From: Mytilinidion resinicola | Taxonomy: Eukaryota; Ascomycota; Dothideomycetes; Mytilinidiales; Mytilinidiaceae | DNA: 64,000 nucleotides | Direction of reading: 5' to 3' | NCBI RefSeq assembly: GCF_010093595.1 | Contig: NW_022985457.1 | Coordinates: 551,494 to 615,493 of the forward strand | Shown: positions 11,811-22,911 of the stretch, in pieces | Numbering within the stretch: position 1 is the first letter of the stretch | Layout: every line of letters starts with the position of its first letter | Made by a program: the position numbers and the translations under genes | Notes under the pieces: generated by a model | What the model saw: only the letters and a program-made list of their open reading frames with translations | Databases searched by the model: none | What the model was told of the DNA's origin: nothing

Positions 11811-12478
11811 CACACCTCCTCATTCGAAATTTCTTCAAGAGAGTTGCGGCGGTGGCTTCATCAAAATAGTAGAAAACGTCCTCCATGGCCTGTGTCAGGC
11901 GAGCTGCAAAAAGTACGGCTACCCAACCGTATGGTGCGCAGCGGGCTAGTCTCTCAACTTGACGAAAGCCGACACTCTGCAGCAGCCCCTAATGGTGCGG
12001 TGGTGTCGTCGAAATTGTTGGGACCTGGCACCAGCATTTCACGATGATGCTCTTCGCCCTATCTCCCCTCATATAGCAAGGAAGACTGTCTTCCCTCAGC
12101 TCTAGCGTCAACCTGGTTACCAAGATACTGCTCAATGTCATTAAGGCGTAAAGGCGAGCATCATCGCATCGCACCACACCACCGTGCTTGTCCCGCTGTA
12201 CGCTTCTCCTCCAACTCCATTACACGTGAGAGGTGCGATTTTGACACAGGCAGGACTTCTCATCAGACGGGAGGTTTTCAATGTTTGAACACCATGTTCC
12301 ACCAAATCTCGGTGGTTGAACAACAACCATCCTCCTCCATGAAGAAGAGAAGAGAACAGAGGGAGGAGGTATTTGTATGAGATAGCAGAGCTACGCACGG
12401 GCATGGCATGTGATATTCGTCTTGCTAGTCATCGACATGCTGCATTCTCAGCAAGAGAACGCTGCTTAGAGGTCTTTA

Positions 12479-12490
12479 GGGGGGGGGGGG
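12479..12490 (+). repeat. G12 homopolymer
   Basis: Twelve consecutive G on the plus strand, followed at once by another short G-rich patch. It may be a length-variable site or a sequencing weak point. Confidence 0.7.
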
Positions 12491-13020
12491 TGCGGAAAGG
12501 GGGAAATAGCATAACACATCGCACATCACACATCACACACTCACTCAAAGCATCTCAAAGACAATTTCGTGCCCTCAATCTGCCATTAATCACCCTACCA
12601 AACCGCACCTAACAGGTGCCATAATACAGCGGAGTTCCACAATCTAGCCGCATAGCAGCCAGACACTCGCTCCAGAAAGAAAAGAAGCCCCAACGCCACA
12701 GTATTCAGTCCGTGCAAGTCCCGCAACCAGCCGTCAGCTAGCCAGATACTTCGCTCCAGAACCCAAGAACCCAAAATCCACAAGTTGCCGTGGTATCACC
12801 ATGCTCCGTGCTCCGCCCAACCTCAGAAGTGACAACAGAAAGCCCACATTGCCGTCGCCAAAGAGAGAAAGCGCAAGAAAAAGAAAGATCCAGTGACGGA
12901 TGGACATGCCGTTGTGAACACGTACCTCGTTACCCAAGTCCCTTTCTCACACTGCATTCCATTGCAACACACCAAGACTCTACTCCAAGCCATATCAGAC
13001 ATGGCCCAAAGCCAGCCATC

Positions 13021-15727
13021 CTATCCTGATCCTCCTCCATTCGTCTTCGCCAAATGCTGCTGCAACATGGCCATATCCGTCCTCGCAGCCGGCTCTGCAT
13101 CCATAATCGCCTTCAGACTCCGCATCTGTCCCTCGTTGATATCGGGCTGCTGCAGCATCATAATCGTGACCGGCGCATCGATGTACGGTCCGAAAATATC
13201 CACAGCGAGACGGTTCGCGTGGTGAGGTGGTGGACCGTTAGGGCCATTGAACTGGGGTGGCTGTCCATACGGCTGCATGGGAGGCGGATAGGGGCTGCCG
13301 TAGTTGCCACCGGGGGGGTAGTTGGCATTGGGGTTGGGCGGGAATTGAGGGTGGGCACCTGGCATCGGGGACATCTGTGGAGGAGCGGTCGTGGGCGTGC
13401 CTGAGGGGTGAGGGTAGGCGCCGTCGGCGATTGGGTGGCCGCCTGGTGTCGCGTTGGGCGACTGGGTGCGCGCGATGAGGGCGAGGAGAAGGAGGTTCTC
13501 GGAGCGTGGGGTCTCGATAGTGCAGTACTCGAGCATGTCGAGGAACGGGGGAAGAGAGCTGCCACCGGCGGGAACGGGCACGACGTAGAGGTCGCGCGCG
13601 GACTCATGGCCAAGCTTGTCGGACGGAACTACGCCCCATCGACCTCGGGTGTAGAAGTACTCAAAGAGGCGATCCAGGCGAGCGCGGCCGTCGGTGTTAA
13701 CCGGGCTGACGGATAGTACAGCGACATCGCTAGTTGAGCTTCCTCGCATGCCTGACACGTATTCGTCTCCCTTTGAGAAGTCGATGCGGCCGGTGATAGG
13801 GATGACAGTAGGGAGCATTTGGGTCCAGGGGATTTTTTGGCCGACATCAGCGCCAGCAACCAGGCGGGCGACGGCTTGGAAGGGCCCGGCGGCGGGCATG
13901 TCGATAGTGCCCTGCCAGCAGATGCTGGTATCGCCACCATAACCAAAAGACTTGAAGGGAGAATCTTCGTCGTCCTCATCTTTCAGAAGTCGATCAATAT
14001 CGGCGTCATCTCCAGGGCCTTGTGGTTCTTGTACTTGCGCGATCGAGCTCTGGCGGCGGTGGAAAGTCTGTGTTGCCTCATCGGGAGAGCGAGCGTGTTC
14101 CCAGATCTTCTTGACGTCGAATGCGGATGGCGGTTGCCGTGCAGCTGTACCTGTCGGAGGGGCTGTGGTATCGACGGCGAGTGGCATCGATCTACCAATG
14201 TCCTCAGGTAGCTCCACTTGCATTGGGCTTCCTCCCTCCTTAGGAGATTCATCACCTCCTGCGGTGTGGTCGGTCTGGATGCTATCCCGGTGGCGCCTCT
14301 CCGGAACTGAAAAAGACTCGTCACCTCCATGGGGACGCTCGTCATCCTCAATCAACTCCTCTCCTTTGTGCGTCTTCCGCATCCGAGGGCCCTTCTCTTC
14401 CGTGAGCACCACTTGTTTGTCGTTTTCCTCTCGCAAAGCAGCATATTCCCGCTGTTTGTCCTCGCTTGCCATCTCTTCGGACGACATTACTGTGAGTTCG
14501 TTGGCGGCAAGCGATCCCGACAGCAAGCGGTCCAGCAGCAGCAAGTTCTTGTCCATATTAAACATGATCGATCGGGTCTTTAGTGTGTATGCAGAGTCGT
14601 TGCCTTTCGGGGGACCATGATTCGCCACCATAGCATGATCAATCTCCATAGCCAGCCTACTGCCCAAGGTAATTGCCGTGTCGCCATCAGGGATTCGATA
14701 TTTGCGTGCTTTGACGGCGTCCCTAATCTTCGGCGCAAGGTATTTCGTCACGACTTCAACCATCTGTCGCCTATTTTGTGGAAGTGCTGCTGGGTCGGTT
14801 GCTGCTGATGCAGCCGAGTCCGCAGCCTTGCCCTGCTTTGAGCCTGACTTGCGCCGCTTGGTGTCCATTCCTTCCTTCTCTGACACTGTTTCCCTCCTAC
14901 GTTTCTCCCCGACTGGTGATTTAGGCTGAGCGGATTGTGTGTCGGGCTTAGACGGCTGCTAGGGTATCGCGTTAGTAACTGTTGTATTGAAGATGTGGGG
15001 AGATATGCCTTTGCTTCTGCTTTCACTGCCTTTGTTGGTAGGTCATGGCCGTTGGAGCTCTCCTTCGGCGGTTCAGCACTCGAAGTAGGGGGAGCAGCGG
15101 TGACTGTGGGCGCTTGCTGAGAGACTGGGCTGCTGGTATCGGCCTTGGAATCCATTTCCGACCACACGTCGCTGGGTCGCAGCTTGCCCTTGGCGCCTTT
15201 CTTGCGGTTCCAGGGCTTCTCGCCGCGAGCCATGGCCTTGAGAAGCTCATCATGAAGCTCGGGCTTGCATTGCTCGCAATAGTAGGTCCGTGACTCCCAC
15301 TCAGGGCCTTCGTTGAGTCCCAGGCACTTGACGTGCTGCCAGACATCGCACATCTCGCACGCGATCATCTGTCTGCCCTTGATGTCCCTCTGCACTCCAC
15401 AGACGCACCGAATGACGGCATCGTCTTCTTCCTCTTGCTCCGGAGTTTGTACGGACACGGAGCGCGCGGGCGTTGATTTGGCTCCAGTCGACTTGGCCTT
15501 GGGAGCAGCAGTAGCGGGCTTTGACGTTTTCGCAGTTGGTGACGCCTCGTCGAAATCATCTAGGTTTTTGGTGTGATGGCCCTTGTTGGCTCGGCCAGAC
15601 CGACGTGGTTCGAGATCTATGCAATAGCATGTTAGCATGAGTTGTAGCTATGCGGCAGCGTCCGTGGGGTGTCGAGACCCCGCTATGGCGCGCTCCCGTG
15701 GTTGAGGTCGTTCTGCTTACCAGCCAT
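13021..15727 (-). CDS. BYE1: BYE1-like transcription factor: PHD finger, TFIIS central domain, SPOC domain
   Basis: RNA polymerase II-associated factor, 844 residues, three coding exons: 15727-15721 (only 7 nt, encoding M-A-), 15616-15027 and 14958-13021. Introns are 104 bp (GTAAGC donor, TAG acceptor) and 68 bp (GTGAAA donor, TACTAAC branch point, TAG acceptor). Domains are a PHD finger at about residues 71-121 with the Cys4-His-Cys3 pattern (CVC...CEMCDVWQHVKC...YYCEQC), a TFIIS central domain at about 261-395 (TLKTRSIMFNMDKN), and a SPOC domain at about 545-695 (WQGTIDM...AVARLVAG). A Pro/Gly/Asn-rich tail follows. This order is that of yeast Bye1, which binds Pol II and H3K4me3. The gene lies head-to-head with the ZNF830-like gene, 656 bp apart. 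Confidence 0.9.
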
Positions 15728-16383
15728 AGTGATCGGACGGAGGAAGGGTCTCAACGGGCGACGGGTGGCGACAGTTCAATATTCAGATGGTGCAGGGCTT
15801 CACGACTCTATCACAGGTTCTGAATCGCAAGCGATATTGCAGTACAGAACGGTATGCGGGCCTCAGCAGAAGATAACTAGACAAGCTTCCGAGCTGCAAT
15901 CAACCTCCACCGTCTCCGCCTGTTGCCGGCTCAAGTGGAAAGCTCAGATGGAACCAGGCCGAACGTCCTTGCCGTCACTACAATTCCTCCGAAGTCGCGC
16001 GTTACCTCGGTGAGCGCGAGGGGCGCGAAGACGAGCGGAAGGGTCGCAGAAGAGCGCAGAAGAGCCGCGCGCTGTGGTGAAAGTTAGGTGGTGATGGGAC
16101 TGTTGCGCGACGTGCTGTGTTGATGAGGAGGTGAGTAGAAGAATGCAGGTGCGGAGCGAGGGTGAGTTTTATAGTGGCTTGGCACTGGATCACGTGGCAT
16201 ACATCGCTTCTAGCGCAACCTTGGAAGGCAGGGGTGAAGAAGTACGCGCCGCCAGAAAGTGCACTGCGCTTTGTCGGGTCGAGCATCATCACCTCACTTG
16301 CTACGCTTCACATCACATACGACGTCTCAAGTACTCTCGAACCTTCACACCACTTCTCTTGCAAACTACATCTCTCGGATACC
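15728..16383. promoter_or_regulatory. Divergent promoter between BYE1-like and ZNF830-like genes
   Basis: The 656-bp spacer between two divergent start codons serves both genes. A CACGTG lies at 16191-16196 (in ATCACGTGGCA). No TATA box is obvious on either side, in keeping with housekeeping promoters. Confidence 0.5.
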
Positions 16384-17151
16384 ATGGCAGACGTCCGCTC
16401 TCTCCTCCGCCAGGAGCGCGCAGCCCGCCAGCAAGCCACCAAACCTGCGCGCTCAACACGAACCTCAGCAGCCCCAGCTACGGCGCCTGTGGGAAAGAAG
16501 CGGAAGGCCGTCGACGACGAACCCGAGACACGCAAACGGACAAAGGCAGAAGAGGCGACTGGGCTACCATCTGGCTTCTTCGACGGAGGCGCAACAGAGG
16601 AGGCACGAGCTGCTTCGCCAACTGAAGAGCAAGACACATTAAAAATAGACGCTGGAAAGAAGACACTCGAAACAATCGAACCTCTAGTGGTGCCTGTTGC
16701 AGACGAGCCAGCCCCAGTTGCGGATGAGGTGGACGAGGAGCTATGGGCCGCTTTCGAGCGAGACGTCGCCACGCCACCACCAGAGAAACACTTCGTACCG
16801 GCGCTTGCTGCCGCAGCGACCATTCAGGCAGCGCCTGTGAGTGCGGCAGAATTGGCGGCACAAGCGAGGGAGGACATGAGTGCGCAGCGAGGCAGGAGGG
16901 ATGCCGAGATTGAGGCAGAGAAAGAAGATGCTGCTCGACAACTGGAGGACGAATTCGAGGAGCTGGAAGGCTGGGAGGAGAGAGCTAGGAAGCTAAGGGA
17001 GAAGAGGGAGGCGTTACGGAAGGCCCGCGATCTGTCTGCCCCCCCGGTACAGGAAATTGTCGCTCCGCCGGTGGAGGCCAGCGAGGATGAGGATAGCGAG
17101 GATGATTTCGAGGAGGATGGGTGGGGTGATTGGGGGGTTAGAGCTGCGTAG
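16384..17151 (+). CDS. ZNF830/CCDC16-like coiled-coil protein lacking the zinc finger
   Basis: Single-exon protein of 255 residues. The start is ATG at 16384 (Kozak-like ATACCATGG); an in-frame extension upstream is promoter sequence. The N-terminus MADVRSLLRQERAARQ, the GLPSGFFDG box, the DEELWAAFERDV motif, the charged coiled coil (about residues 155-220, AQAREDMSAQRGRRDAEIEA onward) and the acidic tail match fungal ZNF830/CCDC16 proteins. That family is linked to the spliceosome in animals. I remember the family as having an N-terminal C2H2 finger right after the RxxRAxR start; here no Cys-His pattern is present. The finger is either lost or the remembered model does not hold for this lineage. 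Confidence 0.7.
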   Translation: MADVRSLLRQERAARQQATKPARSTRTSAAPATAPVGKKRKAVDDEPETRKRTKAEEATGLPSGFFDGGATEEARAASPTEEQDTLKIDAGKKTLETIEPLVVPVADEPAPVADEVDEELWAAFERDVATPPPEKHFVPALAAAATIQAAPVSAAELAAQAREDMSAQRGRRDAEIEAEKEDAARQLEDEFEELEGWEERARKLREKREALRKARDLSAPPVQEIVAPPVEASEDEDSEDDFEEDGWGDWGVRAA

Positions 17152-17622
17152 GTTAGGTGATGGAGGGCTTGAGGCGCAGCTGGTATGTCACCCATTGAGG
17201 ACGTCGTTAGGGTCCGCTTGTATAATACCCCAGAATACCTAATTTGTGCATACGTTGCATATCAAACCAGTTTTCGTTTTGCTTGTTTGTTTGCATATAA
17301 CGAACTGGCAGGAATCTGTACGTTCTGTGACTAAAAATGTGCACTTCGTACATCGAAAAGGTTGTCACTTGCCTACAGTCATATTCTGAGGCTCGACAAG
17401 TCGAAAAGCTGTGAAGAAAGTCTTTCATTTATCTTGGTTCGGTCCTTCCCAAACTCCCATTCAATTCAAGCCAAGCACTTATCTTAAAGACATATGTCGT
17501 GACTAGATGCTACAAATTTGTTCAAACTGAAGGTGTTCAAAGCGAGTGATTCCTAGAGCGGTTCGAGTGTGGTCGTGAGGATACAGCTGTTGACTCTGAC
17601 GTAAAGCAGCCAGTGCTCGCTA
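17152..17622. other. Convergent 3' intergenic region
   Basis: 471 bp between the 3' ends of the ZNF830-like (+) and Helo-like (-) genes. AT-rich, with terminator-like T runs; I see nothing else in it. Confidence 0.5.
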
Positions 17623-19414
17623 CTAGAACGGAACGCCTATATCCTCAGCGACTGGATGTGTCTTTGGGTTTCGATCTGCAGGACCAACATATGGAGAATC
17701 CGGAAGAATCCTTGCAAAATGCTTATTCCAAATCCAGCCAACTGTATGCAATGGATCGTCTTGATTTGTGGCTAGCCAAAGCTCCCCTTTTATGGCGACA
17801 ACATCGAAAATCTATCAACGTGAGTCAGTTATAAGAAGAAATATACGTACAGATTTCTAGAACTCACCTCTCCTGCTGCATAAGTCAAATACGCGAAGCC
17901 AGCTTCACGCTTCGAGCGGTCGATATAGAACTCGTAGACGCTGGCGGCCATGAACAAGACTTCATGTTCTCGCCGTTCAGATTGCCTAGACTCGGGCGAG
18001 ACAGATCGAGGAGGATGGTCCACGGGTAGTGCCGAATGGAAGATCCCTGAAAATCGCTCATCCGAAGAGGCTGGAACCGAGACTGATCGATCGTCGGTAA
18101 GTTTCCGTTTTACATTGGTACTGCTAGACACTGGCCTTGGGCGGCTGAAATTATTCGATGTTTTCGGGGCCATCTCTCCCTCTGCGACCATTTTGGGTAC
18201 ATGAACTTGAGCGGGACGTGTTTCTTCACGATGAACCACTGGTTTGATGCTGTCCAGGGTGGTTTGGTCTTCAAAAGCGGACGACACAAACGGTACCTCT
18301 GAAGGCCTAACAGGTCGGCTAGGTTGAATATCATATGGCTGCTCCTGAAGAATAGGTTCCGAAATGACTGGTTTGCGTCGTTGACGAAAGCGAATGCCAA
18401 TCTTAGCTCGGCTTACCAAGCTTGAGAGAGCATCAGGCGCGAGGGCTTTCTTATAGGCCACAGCGGACGGATTAGCTGCAGTTTGAGGGCGGTTCATGTT
18501 TCTTTGAATAGTTTCCAGATCTGCAACCGAGACTTCTAATCCAGCCTGTCCAAAAAGGTAATGTCTGCTGTTCGCCAAATCCACACTCCAGATCGGCAGG
18601 GAGAGGACAGATATTTTCGATACGCTACCGAGACTCAGCTCTGAGAAACTGGATAGCGCCATAGACCCTCGTTGTGAGTTCGATAGTTCGTATAGTGAGT
18701 GTCGGTTGTTGACTCGGCCGTACACTCGGGAGTCCTGGAGGTCTTTCTCAAAAGACCGCATTTCGCCGGCTTCATTCTCAAAATTTCTTTGAACTTGGGA
18801 TAGCGCAGCGGTTTGTCCATACCCATGATCTGCTTCAATGGATAACATGCGAATCCTGAGATCATTGCTATCTTGTAAGGATGCCTCCACTAAGCCAACA
18901 AGCCGCCGCACAGAGTCGTTGACCTCTTGTTGTGTATGTCTGATACTGGATTAGATGAAGTACTACGGCAAAAGTAGAAAGCTTACGCTTGTAAGATCTG
19001 CAACATCATTATCATAGATGTCTTATGTCTCTGTAGACGTTGGAGAATGCCGTTAATCTCACCCTCGTGGAATGCCCACTTGACACGATCGAAAGCCCCC
19101 ATTGAAGATGGCGAACAACACTTTTCGGTGATAGTCTCGAGCTCAGAATATGATGTTACACATCCCGTCAACGTCACTACGATATTCTCCAATGACACAA
19201 GCGCTGCCCGGGAATTGGTGGTAGCAGCCGCACCCATCAAATATGCTTGCAATGAACTCAGAGCCGCTCCTATGTCGGTTACTTCCTGTATCGCCGCGGT
19301 TGCAGATTTGGGAGCATTAACGACTGTGTTCGTGACTGTTTGAAGAAGTTTTATGATCTTGCATCCACCGAGGACGAGGCCAACCACTGCACTACCGATG
19401 GATAAGGGATCCAT
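17623..19414 (-). CDS. Helo-like N-terminal domain protein with a C-terminal SH3-like segment
   Basis: Predicted 562 residues in three exons: 19414-18987, 18939-17868 and 17811-17623 (introns 47 and 56 bp, phases 2 and 0). The N-terminus MDPLSIGSAVVGLVLGGCKI, with a helical stretch through about residue 145, matches the fungal Helo-like/STAND N-terminal class found in incompatibility-related proteins. The middle (about 200-450) is low-complexity and Ser/Pro/Arg-rich. The C-terminus reads YEFYIDRSKREAGFAYLTY and continues across the last intron into GEIFDVVAIKGELWLATNQD and GWIWNKHFAR, an SH3-like fold seen at the end of several fungal proteins. The last exon was recovered only by splicing. 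The start is taken at the second Met (19414), the usual MDPLS beginning. There is no NACHT or NB-ARC core, so this is not a full NLR. Role unknown. Confidence 0.75.
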
Positions 19415-19871
19415 GGTTCGTGGAAGTACCAAAGGTATGTACGTGTTTGTGAGGCTGAAGGTATTGATGAAGCTGATCTAACGAGAAACACATTCGGACA
19501 ACGATGAACGTGTGATGGTTCACAGAAAGAGACGAGAGAGAGGAGAATTGGCGGCCTCGCAGCCTTGCTCACTTGCCCACCTGCATGTAGTTCTGAGTGC
19601 TAGCTCCATTTCTTTTGGGGCGCGAAACAGCGGCTGCGAAACCTGGTCAACGAGGCTAGGAACGCAGCGACTTTGAAGCCCGAGGATGATAAGTTGTTTC
19701 TCACGAAGTGTTTGGAGTGCGATTTACCAAAAGAATACATGCATGATAGAGACGATTGAAGCAAGGGAGAGGTACTGTGCCTAGGTTGGTGGCCGCTAAC
19801 CCGGCGCCCCAGCCTCCAAATTCCAGTCCATGTTTTGTCTTCCACACCCACAACCTTAATTCTGAAACAGG
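19415..19871. other. Divergent promoter region
   Basis: 457 bp between two divergent starts, the Helo-like (-) and F-box-like (+) genes. No clear TATA box; I see nothing else. Confidence 0.4.
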
Positions 19872-20612
19872 ATGCCCAACCTTCTAGATCTACCACAAGA
19901 GATTCGAGATGATATATGGGTCCGAGCTATCCACCAATCACAACCAGTTTGCACGGCGCGGAACTACCGCCGCTGTTCGCGAACTATCTTACCTCGCGCT
20001 AAGATTACTCTTGTCAACGTCGTCGACTGTGGACCTCTACGCTCAACTTCGTTGAACCTTCTTCTTGTGAACCGACAGATATACGACGAGGTCACGAAAA
20101 ACATCGACTTCCTCCGGCGTAACAACCGGCTTTGCTATACCGTTTCCTCTACACACAGAGAGGGAAACCTCGTGCTCTTTTGGGCGAATCTACCTGTGCT
20201 ATCTCATCACGTCGACGTTTTACAACTGGAAGTACCGGTCTCAAGTACGGATGGGGAGACGATCAGTACGATTCGCGGATATGTCAGAGAAGCCCTCGAG
20301 ACGATATGGTATTCCGGTCTTTCAGCCCCGAAATCACCGGAAGGCCTCCGTCGCCCAGTGGGCAAGGCCTGCGTCACGGCAGACGTCGTTCTCATTAAGC
20401 TTATGCAAACTTGGGCGGACGCAGGCTCAGTTGCTGGAAGCGCTCTGAAAGACGATTCTGCCACAGGATTCCAAGGACAGGGCACACAGCATTCAGTAAT
20501 TTCCTTATTTACATCTCACCTTATCGAAGCACTTGAAACCGAGGTGTGCGATTGGCGGCATAGTTCTACTAATGTCTTCCGGTATTTCAAGGTGTTTTTT
20601 TGCAGGATGTAG
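19872..20612 (+). CDS. Hypothetical fungal protein with an F-box-like N-terminus
   Basis: A 246-residue single-exon ORF. It opens with LLDLPQEIRDDIWVRAI, the pattern of fungal F-box-like/2EXR proteins, and includes LLLVNRQIYDEV at about residue 68, which is also typical of that group. The rest has no motif I know. These proteins are lineage-expanded and mostly uncharacterised. The C-terminus (VFRYFKVFFCRM) runs into a T-rich stretch ending in TTTGCAG just before the stop, so a different 3' exon join is possible. I do not assign a function. Confidence 0.65.
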   Translation: MPNLLDLPQEIRDDIWVRAIHQSQPVCTARNYRRCSRTILPRAKITLVNVVDCGPLRSTSLNLLLVNRQIYDEVTKNIDFLRRNNRLCYTVSSTHREGNLVLFWANLPVLSHHVDVLQLEVPVSSTDGETISTIRGYVREALETIWYSGLSAPKSPEGLRRPVGKACVTADVVLIKLMQTWADAGSVAGSALKDDSATGFQGQGTQHSVISLFTSHLIEALETEVCDWRHSSTNVFRYFKVFFCRM

Positions 20613-20971
20613 AATAATGGGCAAAGCGTGATCTGAACAGCGGCATAGGATCTTGGTAGACTTTGTTCAGGCGGCAATGCAATCCTATCAGATGCCAGGG
20701 ATGCCTCGTAGTAACCAGTGCACAAGCTTTAATCCTGATACACTGACTTGGATTTATATGTGATGCTCTCAACCAATCACAGAAGTACTCTGACGATGCC
20801 AAGAACCATTTCGGCTTACCCTTGTATTGCTTGAAGGACCGCCCACGTCGCTCTCCCACTTGCCTCAACTCTCCTCTATAAACTCCGGAAAGGCTTCCCT
20901 CTCGCGCTTCCATAACCACCACATAGTCTTCGCCGTATAACCTTCTCAGTGATTCTAGGACACCACCCAGC
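20613..20971. other. Intergenic, promoter of the ArfGAP gene
   Basis: 359 bp; CT-rich toward 20870-20940 with TATAAA at 20877-20882, about 90 bp before the ArfGAP ATG. I see nothing else. Confidence 0.4.
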
Positions 20972-22911
20972 ATGTCAAGGCGACCGAACCCGGCGGCGGA
21001 TCGTGCTGCCCAAAATACACAAACCCTCAAGAGTCTGGTCAAGTTGGAAGGCAACAAGAGTTGCGCCGACTGCAAGAGGAACAAACGTAGGGATTTATCT
21101 ACCTATACACCACTTCATTGAATCCATACTGATCCGTCTCTTTGTATAGATCCTCGATGGGCAAGCTGGAATTTAGGCATCTTCGTTTGTATCCGGTACG
21201 CGTACCCTTATCGCCGAACACCATATCCAAAAGCGAGAATGAGAGATTGACGATGGGAAACAGATGCTCGGGTATTCACCGCGGAATGGGAACACACATC
21301 AGCCGGGTCAAATCTGTGGACCTAGACTCCTGGACGGATGAACAACTCCAGAGTATGCTTCGGTGGGGCAATTCGCGGGCGAACAAGTCAGTTTGGGCAC
21401 TTAGCACGCCTGCATAACAACGTCTAACAGGAGTAGATACTGGGAAGCGAAGCTTGCTCCCGGCCACGTGCCATCCGAATCGTAGGCCAATACTATACCC
21501 GCCACAGACATTCAGCGACTGACAGTCTCTCAGGAAGATCGAGAACTTCATTCGCACAAAGTACGAGTCTAAGAGATGGGTAATGGACGGACCTATGCCA
21601 GATCCAGCGACATTGGAAACTGAGGGCGATGATGACGTGGTAAATACTTCATATATCCCGATTAGAAGCAATTAGACGCTAAACTCCTCGAAGCCGTTAA
21701 ACGTAGTCCAAGAAAAGGCGAAGCTGGAGAGGTCATCGTCACAGCGAGCTGCTTCTGCTGGAAACCAATCTCAATCCATCCAACCACCGGCTCGACGACC
21801 TCAAAACGTGGATCTATTCGGAGACGATCCCACCCCTCCTCGGCCCAACACTGGCCCCCCAATCAGTAGAGCTGCACCCCCCAAAGCTGCGCCAGCGCCA
21901 CCTAAGCAGACTAGGCCTGCGGACTCGTTACTGGGACTTGATTTTTTCGGTGGCAGTCAGAGTGCACCTCCCGCGAGACCATCTAGCACAACCCAGGCAA
22001 CTTCGTCAGTACCATCACGGCCAGATCTCAAGCAGTCGATTCTCTCGCTGTATGCGTCAGCACCAAAACCACCTCCGCAGCCACAAGTACATCATGGACA
22101 CTCAGACTCTTTCGGCGGTCTAGGTGGCATAGGCGGTATGCAATCGCCACCAGTACAGCAGCAATCCTCACAACAGTCCCAATTCGGCGGAATGAACGAT
22201 GCTTTCAGCAACCTAAACTTCAACCCTCCACCCGCTCAGCAACAGCCGAAGCCATCCGCATTCTCCGACCTTGCCAGTTTCTCAAGCCACCGCACAACTC
22301 CTCAGAGCACCACTTCATCCGCATTCGGCGGGGGTGGAAGTTTCTTCGACACCATACCGAAGTCACCCCCAGCTACCACCTCCATCCAGAAACAGCGAAC
22401 CTTCAGCTCCGACGGCGGCTTCGGCGACTTCAGCTCCATGACCAAGACCACTCCCGCCGCAGCCCCCAAACCAGCCGCTAGCTCAGGCATGGGCGACCTT
22501 TTCGACCTCTCCATGCCCTCATCCACCCCGGCTGCCGCCCAGAAAACCACCGTCGTCTCCCCAAGCACGAACATGCACTCCGCTTTCAACCTATCCGCCC
22601 CTGCTCAACCCAAACCCGCACCCGCACCCGCCGCTGCTCCAAGCTACTCCGGCTTCTCTAACATGGACGCATGGGGTAGCACAGATGCGTGGGCGACGTC
22701 AAACACCACTACCACCGCCCCTGCGCACACAGTGCCGAAGTCACCAGCCTGGGGCGCGCCTGCGAACCCCGTGTCGCCAAAGATCAGCCAGGATGAGGAT
22801 TTTGGGGGATGGAGTAGTGCGGCGCCTGCGCCGGCGCCGGCGAGGAGTGGAGGATCGAAGCCGTTAGGTGGGATAGGGGGTGATGATTTGTTTTCGAATG
22901 TTTGGGAGTAA
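20972..22911 (+). CDS. ADP-ribosylation factor GTPase-activating protein (AGE2/SMAP type)
   Basis: Stimulates GTP hydrolysis by Arf in Golgi/endosome vesicle traffic. Six exons: 20972-21086, 21150-21195, 21264-21386, 21437-21481, 21534-21639, and a last exon from 21676 (or 21694) to 22911. The spliced N-terminus holds the ArfGAP zinc finger CADC...(16)...CIRC and the arginine-finger region [20 protein letters not shown], followed by [14 protein letters not shown] and [12 protein letters not shown]. The rest is a Pro/Gln/Ser/Phe-rich low-complexity tail with FGG, DLFG and DDLF-like motifs suited to clathrin-adaptor binding, ending SNVWE. The domain is seen only after joining five short introns. 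The fifth is problematic: 36 bp with a TAG acceptor, or 54 bp with an AAG acceptor that gives [14 protein letters not shown], closer to the family as I remember it. Confidence 0.88.

Larger units (their letters stand above)
9706..13020. other. 3.3-kb gene-poor region upstream of the carrier
   Basis: Upstream flank of the carrier (-) and downstream flank of the BYE1-like gene (-). A GC-rich segment (10080-10560) holds arbitrary open frames of Arg/Ser/His-rich composition that I reject as genes. Another promoter-like module has TCACGTGAC at 11728-11736 and TATATAAA at 11803-11810 (+) with no long ORF after it. A run of 12 G lies at 12479-12490, followed by CACATC microsatellite-like sequence. 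Confidence 0.5.

Noticed and set aside
16162..16383. Upstream extension of the ZNF830-like frame to 16162
   Set aside because: The extra 74 codons lie in the divergent promoter and lack family sequence; the ATG at 16384 has the better context and begins with the family's MADVRSLLR start.
17555..17585. GGTTCGAG as a possible tRNA B box
   Set aside because: No matching T stem, A box or acceptor stem around it; it lies in the convergent 3' region next to the Helo-like gene's last exon.
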